This document shows positions 23,625 to 36,540 of a stretch of 57,299 bases of DNA, piece after piece; the first letter of the stretch is position 1; the number at the start of each line of letters is the position of its first letter. This stretch comes from Acanthaster planci. Lineage: Eukaryota > Echinodermata > Asteroidea > Valvatida > Acanthasteridae. The DNA is taken from assembly GCF_001949145.1 (NCBI RefSeq), contig NW_019091581.1, positions 245,465-302,763 of the forward strand, in the 5' to 3' direction. Under the pieces are notes generated by a model. It was not told the origin of the DNA. It made no database searches and worked only from the letters and a program-made list of their open reading frames with translations. Position numbers and translations under genes: made by a program.

Positions 23625-25149
23625 TTACATGTCTAGCTGAAGAACCTTTAGGAAAATACTGGCAGAAGAGATGCAGCAACTGATATGATACTGATAAATG
23701 TCCTACACTTGGTCATCCAAACTGCGCACGCACAAGCTGAATTGATCACAACGCGAGAAAGTACCACAGTTGAATTGCCCACGGTTGCTTCCCACAAGAA
23801 ATGCCCGAATACGCTCAACATAGTTCCCGGCAAACGCAGCCTGGGTGAAGTAAAACAATTACAATTAGATGTCACAGCAGCTGACATTCATATGATTCCT
23901 GGTGAACTTGCACACATGCGAGAACACTGCACATGCAGGCCTTCGGATCTGATCTGAATTGTGCAACAGTTGAAAGCTGCATCACTGCAGTACCGCAGTA
24001 ACTGCATGCTTATAACCTACCGGTTTGGGGACACGTATAATTCAACTGTTTCATGGGTATTCATTCTTCAAACGATGTACCGCTGTAACACAGACAGGTT
24101 GGTTTTCTTTAAATTCAAGCATTTCTTTCCAGCACATTTCTGCGTAAGACCGTCTCAGTTGCACAATACCCATGCGCTTTCACATGCATTAATGGCAAAT
24201 GTGTACCCTACATGTACATGTCTGTACATGTGATTATGGCCCATACCAGCATACATGTGCCTACTGCACAACAGAATGCAGCCTGTTTTCTCCCACATGT
24301 GAAAAGTCATACAGGCTAATGCCACACCTATGAGTACATGTGAGTAAAACTCTAACTGAATTGCTGAAAATCATGTTAATAAGCCTTTTGCATGTTAAAA
24401 TTGAATAAAAACTGGTACACCGAGTTCTTTAAATTCGTGTGAACATAGCAATTTGAATTCTCCATACTAAAGACAATGTTGATATACCTTGTGATTTAAT
24501 ACACTGTTTTCAATGGATGAGAAGGGCACAAAGGAACCAGTCCATTCAAGAGATGATGGTCACTAAGCAAAAACTTGCCCCAAATCACGAGGTATAGCGA
24601 TAATGTCTTTAGTCTGGAGAATTAAATTTTGTTTATATGCACTCAGATACATGTAAGTCAGTGTACTAGATTTAGATTTTGTTCGCAAAATAATCATAAT
24701 AAATATAATTTGCAAAAAGCTTATTGGAAGACTCCTTTTTATGGCTTTTTATGAAATGAATCAAGTTTACAGAAGAGATTTATACTTCCTATAACTTCCT
24801 GTAAACTATACTTCCTGTAAACAGTTGCCTGAAGACACATCCTGAAGTTGAAACTGTGTGAAGTTTTTCTAGTTGAAGAGGTGATGGTAAGCATAAACTT
24901 CCTATGTGCCGTGGCACTATGTACAGTTGATGTTACAGGTATACATGTACATGCATATAACTGGTTCGTTTATCACTTCCAAATTTTGTATCTTTTCAAC
25001 TGCAAAATGAAGTTTAACCAAAATTTTCACAAAAATTGTGATTTGCCTGGAGAAAAATTTGAAGACGAGATCTTTTTAATAAGAAAACATTTTTTCCCTC
25101 TCATATTTTCTTTTTCTCGTTCCAGTTGAAAACTGCCAGTGGTTTTGGG

Positions 25150-25155
25150 TTTATT
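25150..25155 (-). terminator. Candidate polyadenylation signal of the F-box gene
   Basis: TTTATT on the + strand is AATAAA on the - strand, about 400 bases past the stop codon. Other such hexamers lie farther away, so this is one of several possibilities. Confidence 0.3.
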
Positions 25156-25557
25156 ATTACGGGTAATGTGAATATTAAACCTTTCCATGGTGCACCCACG
25201 AAGAGATTTGGCCAAGTTAAACAAAAGAGCTTCTCGTCCAGCAGTTTTTTAAAGGGAGCTAGCGGTTTTTTTTATCAGGGTGGCAGATTTTTCCAAGATG
25301 ACTCTTTTACTGATCCAAATAGCCATTTGGGGGCTTTCTGTCCTTTTATCATATCTTAACAAGTTACTAATTTGCAATTGTAGCTATTGTACAATGCACA
25401 AACATGAAATTCATCATAAACCAAAAAATCAAAATGCATGGCAAAAGGAAGCCAAAAAGCGTGACATGAAGCAGCTGGTGGGACGAGAAACTGATTTACT
25501 TTTTCAACTGGCCCTAATGCTTTCAAACCAACAGGCTGATTTCTTCTCAGTAGGCAT

Positions 25558-28500
25558 TCAGTTATCCATGGGGTAACTCCTCCAATACTGCCTCCAGGAT
25601 CGGGCAACTTTGCACAATCGGGAGTGTGACCCTGACCACCTGTTGTCATGGACGGTAATATCGCAGCCTGGAGCGTCCTCTTCCCCAGAGAAGCAGCAGG
25701 TCCAGTAGCGCCGCCCGATCTCTCCGTTCTTGTAGTAGATCTTGGGGTGCCAGCGGCAGAGCGAGACGTCGCCCCGGGGGTCACGGATCTTGCCACACTG
25801 CATGCAGGGATCCTCTCGGTACAGCAGCTCCTCTGACCACCTGGAGTCCAGGCCCTTGATGTCAAACCTCTCAATCAGCCACTTGAAGTCCTTGCAGGCG
25901 CACTTGAGGGCGGCCAGGTCCCGGGTGCCCAGGTTCCTGAAAATCTGGGCCACAATGTAGTCAGGCAGCCGGCCCAGGGGATAGTCCTGCTTCACTTCAC
26001 CAAACTCATTCAGCTCCACGTCGCTCTCGTCACTGTCACTGTCCTCGGGGTCTGACAGGACCAGGGGCGACTGAAGGATGAGGTATTGAAAGTGGCTGAC
26101 CTTGTCTGGGTCGATGTACTTCTTACGCCCAGTGTGTCTGCGGGGCTTGAAATCGCATTTGCCAGTCACCTTCAGTTCCACAACAGGTTGGTTCCTTGAC
26201 GCTGTGGGTAGTTCACTGTCCTTCTGTGTTGGAGGAGCTGACACTGCTTTCATGTCACTGGGCAAACTCTGCCCCTCTCTCTGTGCAACTGCCATGCATT
26301 TGTCTACATTCGAAGAAGGCACTGACATCCGGACAGGGGATGGGTGGTGCAGGTTTTGTACCAAGTCCATGAGATGGTTAACCTTGGAGAGGAACAATTT
26401 CTGATCAGCATTGAGCTGACTATCAAAGGATGAACTGGAGTCTCTGCCATGCTGGCCTTCCGTCAATGCAGACAAGTGCCTAGAGAAGGTGATTCTGTCT
26501 GCACTCAACTGGGTGGCACTCTCTGATTTACCCAAGGGCAGTACTCCCCCACATGCCCCCAAGGATGAAGACAGATCAGGTATCTGATTGGAAGCCAGCA
26601 CTTCTCTTGTACAATCAAGGGAATCAGACGACTCGCTCTCGCTCATTAAGGCCAGGGAATCGTCTGTATCTTCTCCAGAATCGGTGTCAGAGGGCTCCTC
26701 CGTTTGAGAAGTACATGTAGATTCCTGGCAAACCAGAAGGTCTGTGCCCTCCGTCCTGGAGACTTCTTGGCTGATACGGATGCTGCAATCACTGTTGGCA
26801 CTGTTACTGAAGTCGAGTGGTGTCATTCCATCGGACATTAATGACTCCTCATCACTGGCACTACTGCTGTAGCAGTCACTCAGGCAGGGACTGCTATCTC
26901 CCGAAAGCCGTCTGGGAGCCAAGCCATCCCTTGCTACAGCAATCTCTAATACTTCGGACTCGGATCCACATTCTCCAAGCTGCTGGCTGCAGCGCTGGCT
27001 GTAGATATCAGTGTCCATGACATTTCCCACCTTGAATATCTCATCTATCAGTGGCTGAATTCGGTGGAGCTCCTGTAGCCCTTCATCTGATTGGCAGCGG
27101 TTGGTTGGGGCAGTCACACACTGTAGTAGAGGGTTCGATATATTGCACTGGATATCATCTGGGACCTCTTCCTCAGGCGACAGGATCTGAAGCTCCGGGC
27201 TCAGGTCTTCTGGGAATCCCGTGCTACCACATGGGATGGGTAAGTGTTGAAAAGGCTGACAGTCACTGGATGAATCATTCAAGTGCTTCCCTGAAGGTTC
27301 TTCAGAAGCGCTTGTTGCTTCAACACTAGCCAGATGTATTTTCCTTTCGGTTGAATCATCCTCCAGGTTTCTCCCAATTTCACTCACAGGATCCAAGGCA
27401 AAGGTATCAACATGAGGCACACTCTCAGGGTGGTCTCTACTATCTGTATCGGTGGCAGTGCAATCACAGGACTGGCCATTTCTGGTTAAGTCTAACTCGG
27501 ATGTGTCACATTTGGAAACTGCACACTCATTAGTGTCTTTGTCAGATACGGCAGAGTCAATGTCTTCGACATGAGAACTGGCAGTGGTATCACAAACATA
27601 CTCTGTCTTGTTGCAGCGAGCACTTACACAAATTGGCTGAGAGGAAACTTTTTCAGAATCTAACAGGACTTCAGTTGATTCATTCACTCTCCTTTCCTGA
27701 CAGTGCTCACTTTGGCACATGTCTCCCTGAGTGTCACAGTGAGTCCTTTCTTGCCCAACCTCAGTCTCCTGGCAGATGGTACTTGATGGACCACTTTGGT
27801 CGTTTTCTGGAAGACTATCAACAGACTCGGCTATGTTGATGACTGGCTTGTCCACAGAATGTGCTTCTTCAGATACATTACATTGCACAGTTACACTTTC
27901 CAGCTCATCAATAGCGTCCACTTGAACACCTGCAGACTGAGTCGTGGATCCCTGTTCACCTGACACATGCGGAGAAGTGACAATGATGGTGGGAAGGCTC
28001 ACAGGTATTGCTGCAACTGGTTTAAATGTCTTATTATCAGGTGGCTCTTCCTGAGCCCTATCCTGAAACTTGTTCAGATTCTCCACCTCGTTCTGCAGGT
28101 GGACAATCGCTGGAGAAGAGTTCCTCGAATTTCGCACCATGACTTTTTCCTCCACTGAACTGCGTCTTGACAGTGGTGGGCTGCTATGCACACTTCCAAA
28201 GGACTTCTTACAGTTTGGTCTGCCTTTGCGCTTCCATCGTTGCGGGGAGAAACTCCGGTTGTTGAGGGCTCCTGTTTGCTTCTCAAATTGCTTGATTCTC
28301 ACCAGGACAGGAATGTGTGGGAACTCCTCGCTGGCCTCCCATGGAAGATTATTCTCATCCTGGTGAGAACCTGTAGGTTCTTTCTCTTTACTGTCAGCTA
28401 CAGAATTGGATGAATCGTTGAGCAGCTTGGCTTCTGTTTTTATGTCAGAAGTAGGGTCACCATTGCCCATTTTCAACACTGGCAAGACGGTGGACAACCC

Positions 28501-28869
28501 AGTGTCTTGTGAGTCTTTTTGAGGATAGGATAGGCAGACATGATGGGGAAGCAATGATTTTGGGGGCAGCTGGGGCTTAGCGAGCGCAATGTTGACTGAT
28601 GACACGAATTTCTTCCCCAGTGGCCTGTTGGTGATGCCTCCTTGAAACTGATCGCACGACTTGCAGAGCGGACTAGTCAGTGACGGCTCATCTTCCTCAT
28701 TGCTGCTGTTCTTTATCAGCTGTACAGACGACACCGATTTGTACACTGTTCCCTTCCCGGCTCTTGGCAAGCGGTCTGGTCGTGACTTCCAAGTACGCTG
28801 GATGGCTCCCTCTGTGTAAGAGCGGACCCTGGAGGCACAGATGCCCCGCTCAATCGGTAGATCTTCCAT
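25558..28869 (-). CDS. FBXO46: F-box only protein, FBXO34/FBXO46 family
   Basis: A single uninterrupted frame of 1103 residues; the vertebrate FBXO34 and FBXO46 coding regions also lie in one exon. The start ATG is in a strong context (CCGCCATGG). The long N-terminal part is Ser/Asp/Glu-rich and probably disordered, with a basic segment at about 14-50 and an RIKQFEKQ motif at 191-198 resembling a short conserved family segment. The F-box is at about 962-1003 (LPDYIVAQIFRNLGTRDLAALKC). Next comes the family C-terminal block: DSRW, LYREDPCMQC (C1022, C1025), RGDVSLCRWHPK (C1038, H1041), GRRYWTCC (C1058, C1059), PGC (C1069) and HDNRW (H1074). F-box proteins link substrates to Skp1-Cullin-F-box ubiquitin ligases; the substrate is unknown. 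At 1103 residues it is much longer than human FBXO46 (about 600) or FBXO34 (about 710). Symbol means family: it could be the single ancestor of both paralogues. Confidence 0.88.
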   Translation of the reverse strand: MEDLPIERGICASRVRSYTEGAIQRTWKSRPDRLPRAGKGTVYKSVSSVQLIKNSSNEEDEPSLTSPLCKSCDQFQGGITNRPLGKKFVSSVNIALAKPQLPPKSLLPHHVCLSYPQKDSQDTGLSTVLPVLKMGNGDPTSDIKTEAKLLNDSSNSVADSKEKEPTGSHQDENNLPWEASEEFPHIPVLVRIKQFEKQTGALNNRSFSPQRWKRKGRPNCKKSFGSVHSSPPLSRRSSVEEKVMVRNSRNSSPAIVHLQNEVENLNKFQDRAQEEPPDNKTFKPVAAIPVSLPTIIVTSPHVSGEQGSTTQSAGVQVDAIDELESVTVQCNVSEEAHSVDKPVINIAESVDSLPENDQSGPSSTICQETEVGQERTHCDTQGDMCQSEHCQERRVNESTEVLLDSEKVSSQPICVSARCNKTEYVCDTTASSHVEDIDSAVSDKDTNECAVSKCDTSELDLTRNGQSCDCTATDTDSRDHPESVPHVDTFALDPVSEIGRNLEDDSTERKIHLASVEATSASEEPSGKHLNDSSSDCQPFQHLPIPCGSTGFPEDLSPELQILSPEEEVPDDIQCNISNPLLQCVTAPTNRCQSDEGLQELHRIQPLIDEIFKVGNVMDTDIYSQRCSQQLGECGSESEVLEIAVARDGLAPRRLSGDSSPCLSDCYSSSASDEESLMSDGMTPLDFSNSANSDCSIRISQEVSRTEGTDLLVCQESTCTSQTEEPSDTDSGEDTDDSLALMSESESSDSLDCTREVLASNQIPDLSSSLGACGGVLPLGKSESATQLSADRITFSRHLSALTEGQHGRDSSSSFDSQLNADQKLFLSKVNHLMDLVQNLHHPSPVRMSVPSSNVDKCMAVAQREGQSLPSDMKAVSAPPTQKDSELPTASRNQPVVELKVTGKCDFKPRRHTGRKKYIDPDKVSHFQYLILQSPLVLSDPEDSDSDESDVELNEFGEVKQDYPLGRLPDYIVAQIFRNLGTRDLAALKCACKDFKWLIERFDIKGLDSRWSEELLYREDPCMQCGKIRDPRGDVSLCRWHPKIYYKNGEIGRRYWTCCFSGEEDAPGCDITVHDNRWSGSHSRLCKVARSWRQYWRSYPMDN

Positions 28870-29639
28870 GGCGGATAAAACAAACTCTGTCAGTCTTTTG
28901 CATCAAAAGAGTTGTTCATACTGTGCACATGTCCACTGAGCTGCTTTCGGTAAGCTGAATACACTTCTGTAAAGTGACACAAACAAGCGGGAAAAAAAGG
29001 CTGGCAATGATACTGGTACATGGCTATGGCTTCGCTTACACTTAGGTTGGCTTCTTAAGTAACTGTGTAAGATTCGGTCAACCACCTAATACTGATGAAT
29101 AAATCTACTTCCTCTCAAAACACTGGGTACAATGGACACATGAGCTCAGACGCATTCCTACTAAAAACACAGCACAAGTGGGTAAAAGTTTGAAAACTTT
29201 GGTTAGTAGACTGGGCAATTCATTTCATGAATGTGTACGGTATGCTGCCAATTTCCAAAACTACCATAGTGCACGCTGTCCTCTGTACATGTATGGCAGA
29301 TGTCTGCAAGCAATCACATGCACCAAGGTGTGTCGCCCAAAGGAGACAAATGGGCAAAATAGCTCCCTCTGTTAACCGTGCACACAAAGCCAGTAATCTT
29401 GAATGAAAAAATAAAACTCCTGGCCTGGGATGTTTGGATTAGGTTGGGTTGGTTTTGTAATGAAAATTGCACACTAAACCTGTGTTTTGCAGTTAGCCAT
29501 CCTCCTCACTTCACCAGTGGACTACAAGTGTGCATCAGTTTGCCAACAAGACCTGCAATGAAATGTCAGTTGAAAAGAAAACAACCAATTTCAGTGCACC
29601 AAATCGAATCTTAATGTCCGTGGCAAATCTTTTACAAAG
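28870..29639. other. Upstream flank of the F-box gene
   Basis: This should hold the 5' untranslated region or last 5' intron of the - strand gene. A possible splice acceptor (CAAAAG on the - strand) lies about 30 bases before the ATG, but upstream exons cannot be identified by sequence alone. No other gene was seen. Confidence 0.35.
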
Positions 29640-32600
29640 CCTGCTGACAGTAAAACATTTCTGTGAATGCTACATGTACCAGTAGTCTGTGGAATGCCTC
29701 AACACAAAATGTTACATTGAAATTGTCTTTAAAAGAAATTACGGTACCATACCGGTACATGAACTGTTACATGTACATGTACCATAAGCTATCACAAGGT
29801 AAAAATGCACCCTACAATACTCACATATCAAACTGTACATTGGTATTGTATATGTACCTGTACATAACACATGAATAAATCATACAATGATGTACACATA
29901 CACATGTACATGTCATACCGGTACATGAGTAGTACATGTACATCATGGCACCAATCAGTGGGGGATGCGGGGGCGGGGGAGGGAGGGATATGTCCCATCT
30001 ACTTCATCAAGTGGACAGATATCGTATCATTTGGTTCCCTCTTTTTTTGGTTGCTAAATAAAAATTATATGCTAACTCTGGATTCTACAGCTCAGAATAA
30101 CTAGTTACATGTACATGTAAATGCCTCCAAACTTTGGAAATCTGAAGATTCACAAATCATGTGAACATTGTACATGTACATGTACCGATACATATGAATT
30201 GGGAGGGCATCCATGCATGCCATGTGTAACTGTGAGCAAGAAACTTGACCTGCAAGAATACAGATAATGGAAAAATGGCAAATATAAAGGAGGAGAATTT
30301 AAAATATGACGTGTACATGTACATGTACTGACGTATACATGTTCAGGTACATGTAAAGCCAATTTACAATGTACATCCTGAATGAAACACTGAACAGGAA
30401 CAAACAAGTCAGGATGGGTACGCTGCACTTTACACAAAATGAGCTTACTAATATCCATGGTTAATCTTGTTGGCACATGTGTAACTGTCCATAAAACATG
30501 GTTTGTACCTTTGCATTTTTTAATGGGATATCACCATACAAGATGAGAAAACTCCCAAACATTTACATGTATGTATGTCTTCGAGTGTGTTACCATACAT
30601 GTACATACATTTAGAGTGTGTGCATGGAATTGCAAGCGGGAATGTGCCCTACGAACTATAATAGGGGAGTATTGTAAATCGGGCATGTATCTGAGAAAAA
30701 AACCTTCCAAACCCAGTGCCTACAGTACATGAAGCTTTAACTGACAACACCATAATACCGTAATGACTCATCAAAGAATTCCACAAGCAGTGTTTCACAT
30801 ACGTTGTACATGTACCATACACAAAAACCTGAATAGCGGTCTTCCTGTTGTGATCACAAACTGAAGCAGCAAAACTGCTCCACTCTCAGATTCTGCAAAC
30901 AATATGTTAAAGTCACTTATACATGTACAAATACATTGTAGGGTACACTAATACAGGCACATGTGTCAGCAAACTTTTTTTTTGAAATTACCTTCAGTTA
31001 CAAAACAATACTTGGAGTAACACACATGTACATGACATGTACATGTATGCATATGCAAACTGCACAAATTTTGTGTATGCATGTACCGAACATGTGACAA
31101 TGTACACGTATAGGACATGATCTGGGTAGAGAGGTCAGCAGACCAGTGCACGTACAATGTACCGGGAACAATTGGACACATTTTTCATTGTCCCTGTAAA
31201 AACCAATTTCTTTGCGTTAACCTAATGAATGCAGCATGAGGAAACATATGCAATCAGGCATACAGTGTACACATTTGTACATGTACAGTACATGTATGTT
31301 GTTTGGTACTGTACCGTATGTAAACCGTGTACAGTGGATGTACTAATCTGGTCATGTTCAGGTGCATGTATTCATCCCGATGCTGACTGTGAATACAGGT
31401 ATAGCTTACATATATAGCACTGAAGCAACAGACACGCCATGCATGGTTGTGTGTACTCAAATTACGAAGTTCAGATTTCCCAAATTGATTTAATCCACTG
31501 TGCTAGTGCCCTCACAATTGAATCTAATGGCAGTGCACATACTGTACATGTAGCGGTACATGTGCCAACTACCAAAGCCATGATTAGATTTGGAACAGCC
31601 TGAAGCCCACTGGAAGCCACACTATTAATATCTCACTGTTTGACAGCTCAAGCTGCTCACACAGCAAGTCAACCAAGTAGCAAGATACACGAAGCTCATG
31701 TCACTAGAATGTGCCAGTCGTGTAAATCTTCAACATTTTCAGATGGTCATCTTTCTCTAAGTTTAACCGAGACTCACCCTGCATAATCCACATACCACAA
31801 TTACCAGACGCATCACCGTGAGGGTACAAGTACACTGACTCACATGTATACATGTACATGTATGTCACATGCGCTTTCAAATTTGAGGCTTGTACCGGTA
31901 CATGTACACATACTTGGCAAATGTTTCTCAGATGAAGAGGAATCAATCACATAAAGTGTGTATACAGCAAGGTACATGTACCACCTCAGAGGAGGCTTCT
32001 ACAAGATGTACATGTATACATTATGTAAATGTAACATACAGTACAGGTCTTCATCGGTAGCAACACATTACTACATGTACATGTACATTGTAGCGATCAA
32101 CTGGTTGAGGGTTTGTGACAAATTTTAAACCACAATAAATTCTTTTCCAAGTTTGCAGTGCATAATAAATTTTGTCGTAGATTATGGTGCTTTCATTTTC
32201 TTTCGCAAAAATCATCTCTACATGTTCATGTACGGTACACGTACACCTCATAGCTACTGTTTATGTACCGGCATGCATACGTCCGTTCAAATGAGAAAAA
32301 ATATTGTTTGCTGTAAATGTACATGTACATTAGAGCAGTATCTGAGAGATTTTGGCAACAAAATGGCTGTTTATTGTGTGTACAGTGTGTGGCTATTGTA
32401 AACCCACTGTCTGTGTGCAATGGTGCATCACCTGCCTGTTTATTTCCGACAGAGGTGGCACTTACAGTGTACACGTACTGTACTAGTACAGTATGTCGCA
32501 ACTCTCTATACACTGCTCTGCTGCCATTAAATTTACTATCATGAGATATTACACTATCACGTCGATTGATTGGTACCAGTATGTTCTATCATTAGTCAAA

Positions 32601-35600
32601 CTCTTGACTTTGTACATGTACGTACCTATCACTAGCTACCCGTGAATGACATCATGTGCCAAATGGACCAAACTTTGTTTAATTTCACAGGGCATTTTAA
32701 GAAGCTGAAGGTCCAACACTTGATGCATATCCCAAAATAAAGGGAACGATAAAATGGAAACAACCCAGAAATCAGTGTTCAATTATGAACTTCTGCACTG
32801 TCAGTATACAGGTACAGTACCTCGTTATGTCATAAAGGAGGGTCTATACAGAGTACCAAAGTGTGACGTCATTTGAACCAGGAAGTATAGTGCAAACGAA
32901 TACGTGCGTGTGTTGGTTCATGCGCTGGTTCTCATGCTAATGCCGTTTGTGTGCGTGACGTATTTACTTCGGCACTCTGTTGGCTATGCATTCCTGCCTA
33001 GCAAGCAAAATGACTAAGTATTGGCATTTTTTTTAATGGGGGGAGAAAATTTTGTGCTAAGTTGGCCTGATTTTGTAAAAAATTAGTAGTCAAAATCGCA
33101 CTGTTACTTTGGATTGTCCATTACAACTGTACATTGTACATATGTACACGTCAACAGTATGTACGTGTTTGTACCGTAGCTGCAGTTCATTCAAAACTTT
33201 TTTCCCCATCTTAACATTTAAAATATATGTACAGGGTCCACTCTGCATACAGATTGTTTACTGAAGTGCCACATACACATGTACATGTAAGCTCTTCTTT
33301 TTTTTCTGCGTTGTCAAGTGCACTTTGTAGGCAGGATGAAACAGTTCAACCTCACTCATCCATGCTGGCTATGCACTGCATGTAGGGTCCGTGAGTAGGC
33401 CTACATGTATGTACACGTACAAGGCCGCCTACATGTACACGTACAAGGCCACATACATGTACAGTGTACATGTATTTCAGCAATGCGGCAGATTTGCCCA
33501 GATCTGGTATGACAAATATGCATGCTCTATGTACATGTACTGTACATGTACAGCACAACCCTTGCTCTATGGTACAACCTACACTCCCAAAAGTCGCTTT
33601 GGCTGTCGAGTAGGATTTAACATACATGTACATGTGCATGCACCAGTCCAACACACTAAATGGTACATGTACATGTACCTGCAATGTCAGGGAAATTTTA
33701 ACCTCAGATTAATTAATTAAAGGTTCGCAATTGCTACATGTACTAGTACGGTACATGTACATGTGTAAGTACCGTGACATTGTGCATGTATACATGTATG
33801 TATGGTTACACAGCTTTCTATGCTGTGTCACATCACATCATTCCAGTTTCGTGATTATACATGTACATGTAGCAATTTACATGTACATGTATTGTGCATA
33901 GTTACACCCTACCATACCTGGCAACACAGTAGCATGGGGCATTTCACATAGTACATGTATCTACTCAAAGGAAACATGATGTGGCCAGAGAAAACTCCGT
34001 AATTGACTTCACAGCAATCATGTTTCCGCAGAGACCCAACCATGTGGTAAGCATGTTCATGTAGCGATGCACATGTACCCAGTTCAAAATTTAAGACCAT
34101 TAACAGTTTGCCATGAGGCGTGGAAACTAGCAGTACCGATACATTGACAATGTACTTGGACCACACTGTACATGTTAAAGTACAGTATACATATATTCAT
34201 GTCTCTGAAAACACCACGTACGGTAAGTTTCATGGTACTATACATACATTGTACGGGTATCCTTGATATCCAACTCTTGATATTTTGCCAACAGCCTGTG
34301 TTTTCCTGTCAAAGCCAGGCAGGGAAATAACTAATAGAGGGGGCTTCTGGTCCACAGCTCATCACAATACCAACCTGGATATGTGCAGTTTGTAGAGGGA
34401 GATCCTGTACCAACAGGTGTACCGTACAAGTACTGTATGACCAACATGTGTACGAATGTATGCATGTACATGTGCACTGAACAGTACAAAACATACATGT
34501 ACACATACATGAACATGTAATGTGAACCTGGACAAAATGTGAGTAGTATAATGTACATGTACCAATATTTCTATTGGAAATTCAACTCTTGGAAAGAAAG
34601 GGAGAATCTGCACTGGTACATGTATACATGTGCATGAACATTTTACGTTGTAGGATACTAGAACTTAAGGGACATTTTGGAACTTGGTACATGTATATGA
34701 TGTACTGGTACATGTACATGTACGTACTGTATTAGATTTGCAGGCTTTACAATGTAAAAGTTGAATGAAAAATTTATGGCCATTTGGACTCTCAAGAGTC
34801 ACTTACCCAGCAATACAATTTGTTACGGATAGTAATGGACATAATTTCCATAGGGATGCCAGTGGAAAAAAAAAGGTACGATTTTGCCCTAATGTGTACA
34901 ATGTGTGCACATATATGTACATGTACATAAATACTGGTAAGTGTCTAGCCACAATGACATGTAACAAACTCGTCATTCAAGAAACTTGTAAAAATTCATG
35001 AAACGGTGACCACCATTTTCACACTACACACACTGTACATGTTCACAATGAGTCTCTGTGATAATGCACAGTTGACTGTAGACATCAATACTCATCACAA
35101 GGTGAACACTGTTAGACTTCAATAGTTTCACATAATGGATCTGAACTTGACTAGACAACCATATCAGGTGCCAAGTACTGAGCAATTACACGGAAATTGT
35201 TGCCTTGGTTCAACAGTCCACTGAGCAAACTCCCTGGTGTGTCTGCCAGGCTAAAAGGACAAATAAGGTTACCACTGTGTTACAGCACATGTACATGTAT
35301 CCTTCAATCATTGTGATTGTAGGTACATTGTATTTTTAAGATACACGTAGTGTGAACGTGGGCTGTTCCCATCCAAAAGTACATGCAGTTCACATTAAAA
35401 TGACTTTAATTAATAAAGTACTTACATGTACTCGTAATTAACAGAACACACAAACAAACTTGTATCTACATGTAAACAATGTACTCTCTGAGAATACAGC
35501 TGAACCTGCAGTATACATGTAACAAGGTCCAACATGAACATAAATAAATTTACACGTACTTCCAAGTCTCAATGTACATGGACATACATTTACCGGTTTG

Positions 35601-36540
35601 TAGAGGTATTAATTCCAATGTGCACAGGTGTACAGTATATACATGTATATGCAGCATGTGATCACAAAGGGTACTTGTGCACTGTATGTCTACCATCAGC
35701 CAAAGTATACATGTACATGTATGAATGAAAATAATACACACTGCACATAATGCCTACAGTACATGCATAAAAGATGTTCCAACACATTCTTTCACATCTC
35801 AGCATGATGCATGTTCATGTGACCCACAAACACAAATGGACGGTAAACATACCTTTGCACAAATGAAGCATGAATCTTACTACTACATGTACAGTGCAAG
35901 CCAGACAGATGATGTTTCGTGGAACTGTGACTGCACGAACTCTGCTCACACTCGACACCGTGTACTCAATGACGGCAGCATCAGTGGGCAGCATCGGTGA
36001 CACATGCACACGCTACACGCACACAGGCCAATAATACTACAAATTATACACTTCAGGAAGTTATGTCAACATGCATAAATTTAGAGTAAGAAGATGGGTG
36101 AACTCAGAGCACATGTTGTATGTACCCAGTATGCACATACCAGTATGTACTTGTCTGTGTAAAACTGGTATATTTATAACGAGCCTTGCTGACAGTAAAT
36201 TGTAAGGTACAGGTAGGGTACATGTCCATGTACATGTACCTATACACAAACAAGTACACAGCAAGTTGGGCTTCAGAGATTCCAAACAGTTTTTAAGGGG
36301 TCATGCATTAGATTGTACTTGAACTTTATCCTTATTTTCAATTAAAATTTTGACATCTTCAAGGACTTAAAACCACGTCCCTTTCTCAACTATTATTGTC
36401 CATATTTTACAAAAGAACAAAAAGACTTTACTGATGTTTGGAAAGCCATGAGATGGATTCCATCATTTGTTCCAGCGTTGGCTAGCTACATGTACACATA
36501 CATTTGCATGTACATAAAAGCTTCATTCCTGTCCCAAGCC
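29640..36540. repeat. Field of dispersed ACATGTAC palindromic motifs, no gene
   Basis: Dozens of short blocks made of ACATGTAC, usually one to three overlapping units such as GTACATGTACATGTAC, are scattered through about 7 kb and separated by ordinary AT-rich sequence. Variants keep the self-complementary GTAC core, for example GTACCGGTAC and GTACGTAC. The same motif occurs elsewhere in the window, but far less often. Frames across it translate into MYMY, HVHV or TCTC runs and are not genes. No transposon ends were found. Confidence 0.8.
33399..33475 (+). repeat. Short tandem repeat within the ACATGTAC field
   Basis: About three units of 24-28 bases share CTACATGTA, CACGTACAAGGCC and small variations. 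This is local amplification of a unit that itself contains the palindromic motif. Confidence 0.7.

Larger units (their letters stand above)
19541..25149. other. Intergenic stretch between convergent MTO1 and FBXO34/46-like genes
   Basis: No conserved coding exon or RNA gene was recognised. The stretch contains a poly-C run near 20320, a possible degenerate tRNA-like sequence at 20336-20420, a Harbinger-like MITE at 23217-23624, and scattered ACATGTAC motifs. The right end may be 3' untranslated sequence of the - strand F-box gene. Confidence 0.5.

Noticed and set aside
25648-28958. Many + strand open frames opposite the F-box gene
   Set aside because: They are antisense shadows of the 1103-residue frame and show no protein family features.
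33352-33720. Open frames with MYMY, VHVH or TCTC runs
   Set aside because: They are translations of the ACATGTAC motif and appear on both strands; not protein-like.
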